28,268 nt of DNA, taken from NCBI GenBank assembly GCA_903835325.1, contig CAILMU010000156.1, forward strand, positions 1 through 28,268, given 5' to 3'. The DNA comes from an uncultured Microcaldota archaeon (GTDB taxonomy: Archaea; Micrarchaeota; Micrarchaeia; Anstonellales; Bilamarchaeaceae). A program made the position numbers and the translations under genes. Under the pieces are notes generated by a model. The model saw only the letters and a list, made by a program, of their open reading frames with translations. It was not told the origin of the DNA and searched no databases. Of this stretch, positions 1 to 7,059 are shown piece after piece; within the stretch, counting starts at the first letter, position 1; every line of letters begins with the position of its first letter.

Positions 1-1249
1 AGCCGATGACATCGGAGACAGGTTTCAGGCGCTCCATCCCGTATATCATCTTCGAGAGTATCGCGAGCTGGGATGTGAAGGTCTTCGTAGCAGCTACGCC
101 GATTTCAGGCCCGCAGTTCAGGAATATAGTGGAATCAACGAGGCTTGTTATGGATGAGCCCATCGTGTTGGTGATCGCGATTTTCCTGCTGTCTTTGGCA
201 TGGCGCAATGCTGAGAGGACGTCTGCCGTCTCCCCGCTTTGGCTTATGGCGAAGACTAAGGTATCCTTGTCAGGTTTGGCAACGAACTGATAGTCGCTCG
301 CTATGAACGCCTGGGCGCATTTGCCCATGCTTTGCAGGAGGATGGAGAAAAGCATGCCTGTGTGATAGGATGTCCCGCATGCGACGATATCTATGCGCTT
401 GTAGCGGTCTATCTGGCTCCTTGCTTCCGAGACATCGCTCGCCAGGGTCTGGACTATGAAATGCTTCTGGTCCATTATCTCTTTCAGCATGAAGTGTGGA
501 AACCCGCCTTTCTGGGCCATATCCGCATCCCAATCCACGGTTATCTGCTTGCGGACCGTCTCATGCCCGGATAGGGTATATGCCTTGTAGCCGTTTCGCA
601 CCAGGACCGCGATATCGCCATCCTCGAGCGGGACGAACGTCTTCGTGTATTTTAGCATGGCCGGGATGTCGGATGCGCAGAGCATCTCGCCCTTCCCCAG
701 CCCGATTATCAGCGGGCTGTTCCTGCGGGCGATGAAGATGCGCTTTTCCGGGTCGGTCGCGCTTATCATGGCGACGGCATATGAGCCTTCGAGCTCGTTC
801 ATCGCCATTCGGAACGCCTGCGATAGCGGTAGCGTTTTCGCCTTCTCTTCGATGAGATGGGCGATCACCTCGGAATCGGTCTGGGATGAGAAAATATGCC
901 CTTTGCTCTCAAGCGCGGATTTCAGCTTACCATAGTTCTCGATGACGCCGTTATGGACCAGGACGATATCTTTCCTGCAATCCGTGTGAGGGTGGGCGTT
1001 CTCCCTGCAGACCGCCCCGTGGGTAGCCCATCTTGTGTGGCCGATGCCGATATTGCCTTCGAGGCTGGTGAAATCGAGTGCGGTTGAAACATCGCTCACC
1101 ATGCCTTTCTCTTTCAGAAGCGCGAGGCCTTTTTCCCCGACGACCGCGATCCCGACCGAATCATAGCCCCTGTACTCGAGCCTTTTGAGAGCGTCGGTGA
1201 TGACTTCGGATGCCTTCCTTGAACCGATATAGCCGATTATCCCGCACAT
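1..1249 (-). CDS. glmS: glutamine--fructose-6-phosphate aminotransferase, 3' end missing
   Basis: Reading the minus strand from the ATG at 1249 gives an open frame of about 416 codons that runs off the window, so roughly the last 190 residues of the usual ~600 are missing. It begins MCGIIGYIGS, which places the catalytic Cys at residue 2 as in class II glutamine amidotransferases. GHTRWATHG, NAHPH and HNGVIENY follow in the glutaminase domain. The sugar-isomerase (SIS) part shows ACGTSYHTG, SQSGET and AATKTFTSQ. The enzyme makes glucosamine-6-phosphate from fructose-6-phosphate and glutamine in the cytoplasm, the entry to UDP-GlcNAc and surface glycans. It is divergent from the regulator at 1357 across 107 bp. 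The family call is secure from the motifs; the link to surface glycosylation is inference. Confidence 0.96.
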   Translation of the reverse strand, partial: MCGIIGYIGSRKASEVITDALKRLEYRGYDSVGIAVVGEKGLALLKEKGMVSDVSTALDFTSLEGNIGIGHTRWATHGAVCRENAHPHTDCRKDIVLVHNGVIENYGKLKSALESKGHIFSSQTDSEVIAHLIEEKAKTLPLSQAFRMAMNELEGSYAVAMISATDPEKRIFIARRNSPLIIGLGKGEMLCASDIPAMLKYTKTFVPLEDGDIAVLVRNGYKAYTLSGHETVRKQITVDWDADMAQKGGFPHFMLKEIMDQKHFIVQTLASDVSEARSQIDRYKRIDIVACGTSYHTGMLFSILLQSMGKCAQAFIASDYQFVAKPDKDTLVFAISQSGETADVLSALRHAKDSRKIAITNTMGSSITSLVDSTIFLNCGPEIGVAATKTFTSQLAILSKMIYGMERLKPVSDVIG

Positions 1250-1356
1250 AAGAACCACACAGAAGGAGAACAAGAAAGGAAGTGTTTAAATAACCACTAT
1301 CAAAAATATATTAATAGTATTCAAATATTTTAATAGGGGATAAAATAGGTGATAAA
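1250..1356. promoter_or_regulatory. divergent promoter region between glmS and the wHTH regulator
   Basis: This AT-rich spacer carries a near-symmetric TATA element, TTTAAATA at 1285-1292, usable on either strand. It is placed to start glmS about 12 nt before its ATG. A second TATA-like run, AAAATATATTAAT, lies at 1302-1315 for the regulator. TTAATAG occurs twice, at 1311-1317 and 1330-1336, 19 bp apart, which would suit a regulator bound on one face of the helix. The ribosome binding site AGGTGAT at 1347-1353 lies 4 nt before the TTG start at 1357. The operator role of the repeats is inference. Confidence 0.55.
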
Positions 1357-2253
1357 TTGAGACTTATCAACGACGAAGGGAAGGAGTTGGGGTGCACCCT
1401 GCTCGAGAGGTCGGGGATAGCTGCGATATCTGAGGAAAGGCTGAGGATACTTGGTGTCCTATCAAAAGGGCCGGGATACCCATCAGAGATAGCGCGGGAG
1501 CTTGGGATGCCCGTTCAGACGCTGTATTACCATATCAGGCTTCTAGAGCGTGCTGGCCTCCTTGAATTCTCGGATTATGCCGAACGGAACGGGGCAGTCG
1601 CTAAAAGATATATCTGCAGGTCGGAGAGCATAGCTCTTCTCATAAAGAAGGAAGGATGGAGGCGCGGCTCGCACGCCACAGCAGCGCCCCCGGGGATCCT
1701 GAAGCCATTCATAAGGGACAATCATTTCGATGGGATGATAGTCGTAGGCTCGCCCGACCCGCACGGGAGGTACAGGGCGAGGGCGAGCGAACTGGGCATG
1801 CTTGAGTTCACGATGTTCCTGGGAAGGTATGCGGCATTCGAGCTTCCCCTTTATGCCCTGGACACGCAGTTGAAAGCCGAGCACAGGAAGATGAATCTGA
1901 TACTCGCCGGCGGTCCTAAGGTCAATACCGCTGTCGAGGAGATAAACAGCGTCCTTCCGATAAGGTTCTCAAGGGATAACTCCGAGATATCGAGCTCGAT
2001 AAGCGGGAAAAACTATAACGGGAATATAGGGATAGTGGAGCTCGTCCAGAGCCCTTATGCCAATAGCTCGAAGATGCTGGTGATAAGCGGATTGAACCAG
2101 CACGGCACCAGGGCGGCGGTTATCGCGATTGTGGAGGAGAGCGCAAAGATCGATGCCGGGAACCTCAACGACCCCAAGAAGATTGCGAAAGTGATCGAAG
2201 GGTTCGACGAGGACGGCGATGGGATTGTGGATGCAATAGAGATATTGGAGTGA
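1357..2253 (+). CDS. winged-helix (ArsR-like) regulator with C-terminal S-layer-like domain
   Basis: This 298-residue protein has no signal peptide. Residues about 22-90 form a winged helix-turn-helix: LGVLSKGPGYPSEIARELG, then PVQTLYYHIRLLERAGLL, as in ArsR-type archaeal regulators. The C-terminal two thirds contain VVGSPDPHG, ILAGGPKVN, IVELVQSPY and ISGLNQHGTRAAVIAI. The last 15 residues are an acidic EF-hand-like tail, DEDGDGIVDAIEILE. These blocks resemble the S-layer-type domain of archaeal surface proteins, here attached to a DNA-binding domain; the resemblance is from memory and moderately sure. The TTG start is chosen because AGGTGAT lies 4 nt upstream and no ATG precedes the domain. 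It is divergent from glmS, so control of that promoter or of itself is plausible but unproven. Confidence 0.8.
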   Translation: MRLINDEGKELGCTLLERSGIAAISEERLRILGVLSKGPGYPSEIARELGMPVQTLYYHIRLLERAGLLEFSDYAERNGAVAKRYICRSESIALLIKKEGWRRGSHATAAPPGILKPFIRDNHFDGMIVVGSPDPHGRYRARASELGMLEFTMFLGRYAAFELPLYALDTQLKAEHRKMNLILAGGPKVNTAVEEINSVLPIRFSRDNSEISSSISGKNYNGNIGIVELVQSPYANSSKMLVISGLNQHGTRAAVIAIVEESAKIDAGNLNDPKKIAKVIEGFDEDGDGIVDAIEILE

Positions 2254-2293
2254 TAAGGGAAAATGGATAAGGGACTAGACAGGAAGGAAAAAT

Positions 2294-3601
2294 TCAATCT
2301 CTTAGGAATTCGACGCCGACATTATCAGGGCGGTAGAGCATCTTTATGATGTCCCTGCCTTGGTTCGTCAGCTCGGCTACTATAGGGTGGGTATCGACAA
2401 GATGCTTTGTGATCCTCTCGAGGACCTGCTCCGAGACATCCATGATCCCAAGAAGATGCGTGCCGTCTTGCCCGCCGACACCGCCCACGTGGCCGTGGTG
2501 GCCGTTATGCTTGTCGAAAGCAGAGTATATTATCGAGCCCATGGCTGTCCTGGACACCTTCTCCTGGTAGCGGTCGAATCTCGGATCGAATGGGCGCATA
2601 TCCATCGTTGTGGCGAACATCCCGTTCCCGAGCTCTCCCAGGATTGCGCGGACGTCATTGACGCACCCAGAGCGGACGGACGTTATCTTATCCAGGCGGT
2701 ACGGGTCGTAAAGGACGGCCATAGCGGCGTATTGCTTGGTGAAATCGCGGCCTTCGGCCAGTGCATACTGCGCGTTCCGCGCGGCGGACTTCTCGAGCTC
2801 GGCCTTGTAAGGATTGGCATATAGCGCCTCGACCCTCTCAATGCGGCTTCTCTTGGTAAGGAGCCTCTCCCTCTGCGGCTGGTCCAGCCTAGGAGACACC
2901 CATTCGTCGAGCCACTCGAGGTTGGGCTTTCCCTGGTCCCAGCTGAAGAAAGCAGGGTATACGTACTCGTCGCGCCCGAATGTCTCGAGCTTCTGCTCTC
3001 CGGTGAACGCCTGCTTTATCGCATTCAGCCTGTCCCTGATCTCCGGGTCAGGCTCGATGCGTATGTAATATTCTATCGCGTCCACTATCCTCGCGATGGT
3101 ATAGTGGACCTCGGCATCCTGGGATTTCTCCAGCTCGTGTGCCGCCTTGCATGCGCCGCATTCCTTGTGGCCTTCCACAAGCGCCAGGCCGCCTTCCCTG
3201 ATGTTCGGGAACATGGCGCCCCTTATCACAGTGCTGCCGGCGGTCCTCTGGTGGATGATCCTGTATTTGAGCAGGAGCTCTGGATCCAGGTAAGCATGCC
3301 TCGCATCCGGGCACTGCACGATGGCGATGTCATAGCCTGGCTTCTCGCCTTCTATTATCAGCCTCGGCCTCCCTGTGTCCCTGCCGGGCGGCATAGCCGA
3401 TATGCGGTCATCTGTATAGCGCTCCCGGCCGAGTATCTTGATGATATGGTTCTGGACCGCCCTGTTGCATTCCTTGTAATATTCTATCAAAGGGGCCCGC
3501 TCGAAGCGTTGCTGGGAGGCTATCCTGTGTATATGCGCACGCGGCAGTTCCTGTCGCCATGCTGCCATGTTCTCTGTGACTATCGCTGGTCTTCCTGCCA
3601 T
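2294..3601 (-). CDS. long beta-carbonic-anhydrase-like protein (435 aa)
   Basis: The frame contains the beta-carbonic anhydrase metal-site signature: CPDAR at residues 97-101 (Cys ligand plus the Asp/Arg dyad) and GHKECGAC at 144-151 (His145 and Cys148). The 48-residue spacing is close to the 53 residues in the canonical neighbour at 3887. A strand like the terminal one of the family (VYPAFFSWDQGKPNLEWL) ends near residue 231. The protein then continues about 200 residues beyond a normal enzyme, with a His/Gly-rich stretch at 365-382 (HNGHHGHVGG). No signal peptide is visible. The ATG at 3601 has GGGTGAGG a few bases upstream and a TATA box near 3652-3662. It could hydrate CO2 or could be a diverged metalloprotein, since activity is not shown by the motif alone. 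I do not recognise the long architecture as a named family. Confidence 0.8.
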   Translation of the reverse strand: MAGRPAIVTENMAAWRQELPRAHIHRIASQQRFERAPLIEYYKECNRAVQNHIIKILGRERYTDDRISAMPPGRDTGRPRLIIEGEKPGYDIAIVQCPDARHAYLDPELLLKYRIIHQRTAGSTVIRGAMFPNIREGGLALVEGHKECGACKAAHELEKSQDAEVHYTIARIVDAIEYYIRIEPDPEIRDRLNAIKQAFTGEQKLETFGRDEYVYPAFFSWDQGKPNLEWLDEWVSPRLDQPQRERLLTKRSRIERVEALYANPYKAELEKSAARNAQYALAEGRDFTKQYAAMAVLYDPYRLDKITSVRSGCVNDVRAILGELGNGMFATTMDMRPFDPRFDRYQEKVSRTAMGSIIYSAFDKHNGHHGHVGGVGGQDGTHLLGIMDVSEQVLERITKHLVDTHPIVAELTNQGRDIIKMLYRPDNVGVEFLRD

Positions 3602-3886
3602 TTCCTCACCCGTTTTGCACTCGAGCTATACTTATTATTGTGTGTAAAAGTGCTTATAAATGCATCATTTACGCTCCCAAGAGCCAGCTTTCGCACCATC
3701 CTATGCACAGCTCATGCTGGACATCCCTTGGTGCATGGATATGCACGGCTATGTTTTTAAATGTTGCAAATACGAGATGAAAAAGGCCCTAATCCGGCGT
3801 GGCAAGGCCTTGGAGCACAATGTTTTTAAGCATCCAAGCGCATGAAAGGGCAGGGGCTGGTTTTGAAACGGATATCAGGTGAGCGC
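3602..3886. promoter_or_regulatory. divergent promoter region between the two carbonic-anhydrase-family genes
   Basis: This 285-bp gap has no convincing gene. For the minus gene, ATTTATAAGCA (plus 3652-3662) lies about 55 bp before the ATG. For the plus gene there are two TATA-like boxes, TTTTTAAATG at 3753-3762 and TTTTTAAG at 3823-3830. The second would start transcription near 3850, after the ATG at 3842 but before the one at 3887. An inverted AAGGCC/GGCCTT pair lies at 3783-3788 and 3806-3811. The GTGCAT repeats are listed separately. Confidence 0.5.
3731..3746. repeat. inverted repeat GTGCAT-N4-ATGCAC, candidate operator
   Basis: GTGCAT at 3731-3736 and ATGCAC at 3741-3746 form perfect 6-bp arms around GGAT, six bases before a TATA-like box. 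A further ATGCAC half-site is at 3703-3708. A regulator binding here could control one or both divergent carbonic-anhydrase-family genes; that is inference. Confidence 0.4.
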
Positions 3887-4459
3887 ATGGACTCTGAAGA
3901 AGCGAAGAACAGGCTATTGGAAGGGAATAAACGGTTTTTGAGCGGTTCGATGGAAGCCAAGAACCATGGGGCGAAACGGGAGGAGCTTAAAAGCGGCCAG
4001 CACCCCATCGCGACGGTCGTGACATGCTCCGATTCAAGGGTAGTGCCGGAATTCATATTCGATACGGGCCTCGGGGAGGTCTTCAAGGTGGAGACCGCCG
4101 GCAATGTCCTCGACAAGGTCGGCCTCGGGTCCGTGGAATACGGGGTCGGGCACCTGCACACGCCCTTGCTGATTGTGATGGGGCACGAGAAGTGCGGGGC
4201 TGTGACAGCCGCCTACGATGGCGGACATGCTGAGAGCAATATCGCCGCGATTGTGAAGAAAATCGCTCCGTCTGTGAAGCGGGCGAAGAAAGGCGGGGAA
4301 CGCGAAGCCGAGATCGAGAAGTGCTGTGCGTTCAATGTCAAGAAAGTCATCGCGAAGCTGAAGAAAAGCCCGATACTCAAGGAAAAGCTCGAGAAAGGGG
4401 AAGTCACGGTGGTCGGGATGAAATACTTCCTTGACGGCCATGTGGAATTCGTGAAGTGA
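3887..4459 (+). CDS. beta-carbonic anhydrase (190 aa)
   Basis: This is a canonical-length beta-class carbonic anhydrase: Cys47, Asp49 and Arg51 in TCSDSRVVPE, then His100 and Cys103 in GHEKCGAV. The metal-binding Cys-His-Cys set and the Asp/Arg dyad are therefore complete. The family interconverts CO2 and bicarbonate in the cytoplasm. The frame is also open to an ATG at 3842, but I prefer 3887. GGTGA at 3878-3882 sits 4 nt before it, a TATA box at 3823-3830 would start the RNA after 3842, and MDSEEAKNRLLEGNKRF is the usual family N-terminus. A T-rich tract follows the stop. The neighbouring divergent gene is a longer homologue with the same metal-site residues. Confidence 0.93.
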   Translation: MDSEEAKNRLLEGNKRFLSGSMEAKNHGAKREELKSGQHPIATVVTCSDSRVVPEFIFDTGLGEVFKVETAGNVLDKVGLGSVEYGVGHLHTPLLIVMGHEKCGAVTAAYDGGHAESNIAAIVKKIAPSVKRAKKGGEREAEIEKCCAFNVKKVIAKLKKSPILKEKLEKGEVTVVGMKYFLDGHVEFVK

Positions 4460-4466
4460 ATCCGGC

Positions 4467-4489
4467 TTTTCTTATTGTTTTTTCTTTTT
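4467..4489 (+). terminator. oligo-T archaeal terminator after carbonic anhydrase
   Basis: A run of T-rich sequence (CTTTTCTTATTG, then TTTTTTCTTTTT) starts 8 bp after the stop codon and precedes the aRF1 promoter. Archaeal RNA polymerase terminates on such tracts without needing a hairpin. No stem is visible. Confidence 0.6.
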
Positions 4490-4578
4490 GGCATTTTCCG
4501 CTCCTCGAACCATTTATTTTATTAATCGCGCTTGGGATTATCATCCAATATCGCATTCGTTATCGGAAGGAAATCCAG

Positions 4579-5796
4579 ATGGCAGACACGGAAAAGATGT
4601 TCAGCCTTAAACGGCAGATCCGCAACCTCGAGGCTTACCGCGGGAGCGGCACAGAGCTCATCTCCGTCTATATCCCGGCAGGGTCCCCGATCCATGAGAT
4701 GAACAACAAGCTCCGCGAGGAATCCTCGCAGGCGAGCAACATCAAATCCAAGCAGACAAGGACGGCTGTCCTCGGCGCCCTCGAGAAAATCATGAACCAC
4801 TTCAAGATGTATAAAAGGACCCCGCAGAACGGCCTGGCTGTTTTTGCTGGGAATGTCTCAGATAACGCTGCGAAGGTGGATATCGAGCTCTTCGCTATAG
4901 AACCGCCGGAACCGCTCAGCATAGGGGCTTACAGGTGCGATGCGAAATTCTTCCTGGACCCTCTCCAGAACATGGTCGGCGCAACGGACGCGTACGGAGT
5001 GGTCGTTTTGGACGGGCGCGAAGCGACCGTCGCCATAGTGAAGGGGACGAATATCACAGTCATAAAGAAGCTCAATTCCACCGCGCACGCGAAGATAAGG
5101 AAAGGAGGCCAGTCGGCGAGGAGGTACGAGCGCCTCATCGAGGAAGCAATCGAGGTCTATTACAAGCGGGTCGGAGACTCGATGGACAACGCATTCATGA
5201 AGGATGAGAAGCCATTCGTCAAGGGAGTCATAATAGGCGGGCCAGGACCCACCAAGGAGTTCTTCATGAAGATGAGCCCCTTCAACTACCAGATAAAGGT
5301 CCTCGGGGTCGTCGACACGGGATACACCGAAGAGTTCGGGATCCGCGAGGCCCTGTCCAAGAGCGAGAACATCCTGGCGCAGCAGGAAGCTGTGAAGGAG
5401 AAAATGCTGGTCGAGCGTTTCATAAAATCCGTAGTGAACGAGGGCCTGGCGACATACGGCGAGAAGGAAGTCCGAGACGCGATTCTATCGCACCAGGCCG
5501 AGTCGTTGCTCCTATCAGAAGAGCTGAATTACAACGTGGGCATATACAAATGCCCCGCATGCGGGAGCGAGACGAAGAGAGTGTACCGGGATAAAATCGA
5601 TGACACGATACAATGCCCGAATTGTTCGAGCCAGGCCAAACTCCAGTCCGAGGCGCTGCTTCTGGATGACCTTGCGGACCTTGCCAAGCAGAACGAGATA
5701 AGCGTCGAGATAATATCGACCAATACCGTGGAAGGCGCGCAGTTCCTGACGGGTTTCGGCGGGATAGGCGCGTTCTTGAGGTACAAGACCAGATGA
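4579..5796 (+). CDS. prf1: archaeal peptide chain release factor aRF1
   Basis: This 405-residue protein is of normal aRF1/eRF1 length. It recognises stop codons and triggers release of the finished protein on the ribosome. Domain 1 has the stop-recognition motif NIKS at 54-57. Domain 2 has the catalytic GGQ at 176-178 in KIRKGGQSARRYERL. Domain 3 has a zinc-binding pair CPAC (325-328) and CPNC (346-349). The frame is open 41 codons further upstream, but that stretch overlaps the carbonic anhydrase stop and the T-tract. MADTEKMFSL at 4579 fits the family N-terminus and has GGAAGGA upstream. A TATA-like ATTTATTTTATTAAT lies at 4511-4525. All three signature motifs are intact. Confidence 0.97.
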   Translation: MADTEKMFSLKRQIRNLEAYRGSGTELISVYIPAGSPIHEMNNKLREESSQASNIKSKQTRTAVLGALEKIMNHFKMYKRTPQNGLAVFAGNVSDNAAKVDIELFAIEPPEPLSIGAYRCDAKFFLDPLQNMVGATDAYGVVVLDGREATVAIVKGTNITVIKKLNSTAHAKIRKGGQSARRYERLIEEAIEVYYKRVGDSMDNAFMKDEKPFVKGVIIGGPGPTKEFFMKMSPFNYQIKVLGVVDTGYTEEFGIREALSKSENILAQQEAVKEKMLVERFIKSVVNEGLATYGEKEVRDAILSHQAESLLLSEELNYNVGIYKCPACGSETKRVYRDKIDDTIQCPNCSSQAKLQSEALLLDDLADLAKQNEISVEIISTNTVEGAQFLTGFGGIGAFLRYKTR

Positions 5797-5841
5797 AAGG
5801 CATAAATCGGAAGGAGTTCGCGTGTCGTGCTAATTACTAAT

Positions 5842-6267
5842 CTATTTTATCAAATTATTTACTTCGTTGCTAAGATCAACGTGGATAATCGGACCATAGA
5901 ATCTTTTATTGGCGCCTTCAAAGCCAAAGTAACATTGCCCAAAGAAAAAATGATATTCGGCAGACGTAGATGATGGTTCAAAATATATAACACATCCTTT
6001 CTCATCATTACCAAAGGATTTGTCTACAGCGCCCGATCTTACGCCTGCTTTAAGCTCTGTTCGTATGCCCTCAATGATTCGAGGACTATAAGCAAAAGCT
6101 AAACCCCCCAAAAAAACAGCAGAGCTTATGGCAATAGAACTAATAACAAATATCTTTGGGACTATATTTTTTAGTTGTCTTTCTACTAGAGGATCATTTC
6201 CTTTAACTGATGCCAGAGCCTTGATTTCCCTACCATCCGGCAACTTTGTTTTTAAAGCAGCATTCAT
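5842..6267 (-). CDS. hypothetical single-pass membrane protein in AT-rich patch
   Basis: This 141-residue protein is not recognised. Residues about 38-60 form one hydrophobic membrane segment, preceded by a polar, basic N-terminus and followed by a soluble domain with two Cys residues and aromatic-rich strands (EYHFFFGQCYFGFEG). The ATG at 6267 has GAGGT seven bases upstream on the coding strand, supporting translation. Its codons are much richer in A and T than the flanking genes, as for the two genes just upstream on the same strand. This suggests shared acquisition. A link to the toxin/antitoxin pair is possible but rests on position only (70 bp downstream, same strand). Confidence 0.65.
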   Translation of the reverse strand: MNAALKTKLPDGREIKALASVKGNDPLVERQLKNIVPKIFVISSIAISSAVFLGGLAFAYSPRIIEGIRTELKAGVRSGAVDKSFGNDEKGCVIYFEPSSTSAEYHFFFGQCYFGFEGANKRFYGPIIHVDLSNEVNNLIK

Positions 6268-6337
6268 GATTATACCTCATTTCTGATAAGTATATTTATG
6301 CCGCAATAATCTTTTAAATCCTCGTTTTTTTCCATTT

Positions 6338-6712
6338 TTAGCGACTTTTACGATAATTGAAAACCTTATCATAAGTCGGGTGATCGTATATATCCAGGAT
6401 AACTGCGAGTATCTCTATCTCTTCATTTTTCAAAGTATAAATCAGACGCCAGCCGTCAATCAAATCCATTTTCCAGAGGTTCGTTACTTTGTATAATTGG
6501 ATATATTTCCCGGGTATTTGCGCTTTTGGGATGGCAATTCCTGCTTGTGGATTCATTTTAAGATAGGCTATTTTGTTTTCCATGGATTTGAGCAATTGCT
6601 GATGTTCTGAATTATTTATGCCATTCTTCTTTTCTTCGTCGACCGATTCCACCAACTTTCTGTAAGCCAGCAGGATATCCTCGGCGATAACAACTGCAAC
6701 CGGTTTTTTCAC
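6338..6712 (-). CDS. RelE/ParE-superfamily toxin-like protein
   Basis: This is a 124-residue protein with the features of a RelE-like mRNA interferase. It has an N-terminal helical pair, a central strand region (KYIQLYKVTNLWKMDL), then DGWRLIYTL and a closing IYDHPTYDKVFNYRK containing conserved-type His, Tyr, Lys and Arg positions. Such toxins typically cut mRNA on the ribosome and are neutralised by a partner encoded upstream. It starts with GTG at 6712, and the GTGA overlap with the preceding stop (6709-6712) indicates coupled translation. The superfamily call is from pattern recognition; which residues are catalytic cannot be settled here. Its base composition is AT-rich relative to neighbours, consistent with transfer. 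Confidence 0.72.
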   Translation of the reverse strand: MKKPVAVVIAEDILLAYRKLVESVDEEKKNGINNSEHQQLLKSMENKIAYLKMNPQAGIAIPKAQIPGKYIQLYKVTNLWKMDLIDGWRLIYTLKNEEIEILAVILDIYDHPTYDKVFNYRKSR

Positions 6713-6987
6713 ACTCTCGCACCTTTTTCTATCGCCAGTTTCATTTCGGGGCTAGGATTATACACCCAGACTATACCCTTATGCCCATCTATAATTTTAC
6801 CACTATCCTCCAGGTATTTTAGGATCACGTTAAGCGTCTGGTGCTGGACTTGCGTTGCCAGTTTTCGTTTTAGTGCCTCTCGCTTAATCGGCAGTTGCTC
6901 GTTCTTCAGTACTTCTTCCACCATTAGCACAGTTTTGAGGTTCGGATAGTGTAAAGGTTCTTTTTCCAGTTGGATCATTTTTTGCAT
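6709..6987 (-). CDS. probable winged-helix antitoxin
   Basis: This 92-residue protein is encoded immediately upstream of, and overlapping by 4 nt, the RelE-like toxin. Residues 20-70 read as a winged helix (VEEVLKNEQLPIKREALKRK, then a recognition-like helix QTLNVILKYLEDSGKI), with a wing IVWVYNP and a short C-terminal tail. It probably binds its own promoter and the toxin. The ATG at 6987 has no ribosome binding site. A second Met at 6978 is possible, and the promoter TATATAT near 7002-7009 would give a very short leader. The antitoxin role is inferred from gene order and fold resemblance. Confidence 0.65.
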   Translation of the reverse strand: MQKMIQLEKEPLHYPNLKTVLMVEEVLKNEQLPIKREALKRKLATQVQHQTLNVILKYLEDSGKIIDGHKGIVWVYNPSPEMKLAIEKGARV

Positions 6988-7000
6988 TTAAATCACAAAT

Positions 7001-7019
7001 AATATATACACTAGGTAGT
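7001..7019 (-). promoter_or_regulatory. TATA box and ACTA-GG-TAGT repeat of the toxin/antitoxin promoter
   Basis: On the minus strand GTATATAT (7009-7002) lies about 20 bp before the antitoxin ATG. Directly upstream is the small inverted repeat ACTAGGTAGT at 7010-7019, where a BRE or operator would lie. The exact start site cannot be fixed from sequence. Confidence 0.45.
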
Positions 7020-7035
7020 ATAAAAATGTATTGTT

Positions 7036-7057
7036 TATTGTATAATTATATACAATA
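7036..7057. repeat. 22-bp palindrome TATTGTATA-N4-TATACAATA
   Basis: Perfect 9-bp arms at 7036-7044 and 7049-7057 flank ATTA. It lies directly after the flavin reductase stop codon and upstream of the toxin/antitoxin promoter. It is AT-rich and not followed by a T-run on the minus strand, so an operator is more likely than a terminator. Confidence 0.5.
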
Positions 7058-7059
7058 TC

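Noticed and set aside
3104..3760. Long plus-strand open frame (218 codons)
   Set aside because: It is antisense to the long carbonic-anhydrase-like gene, has no ribosome binding site and no recognisable domain.
3660..3845. Possible 61-residue gene in the carbonic anhydrase spacer
   Set aside because: No ribosome binding site, unusual composition, and it runs across promoter elements.
4456..4578. A hydrophobic, signal-like N-terminal extension of aRF1
   Set aside because: It overlaps the carbonic anhydrase stop and the T-rich terminator. aRF1 is a cytoplasmic factor and begins normally at 4579.
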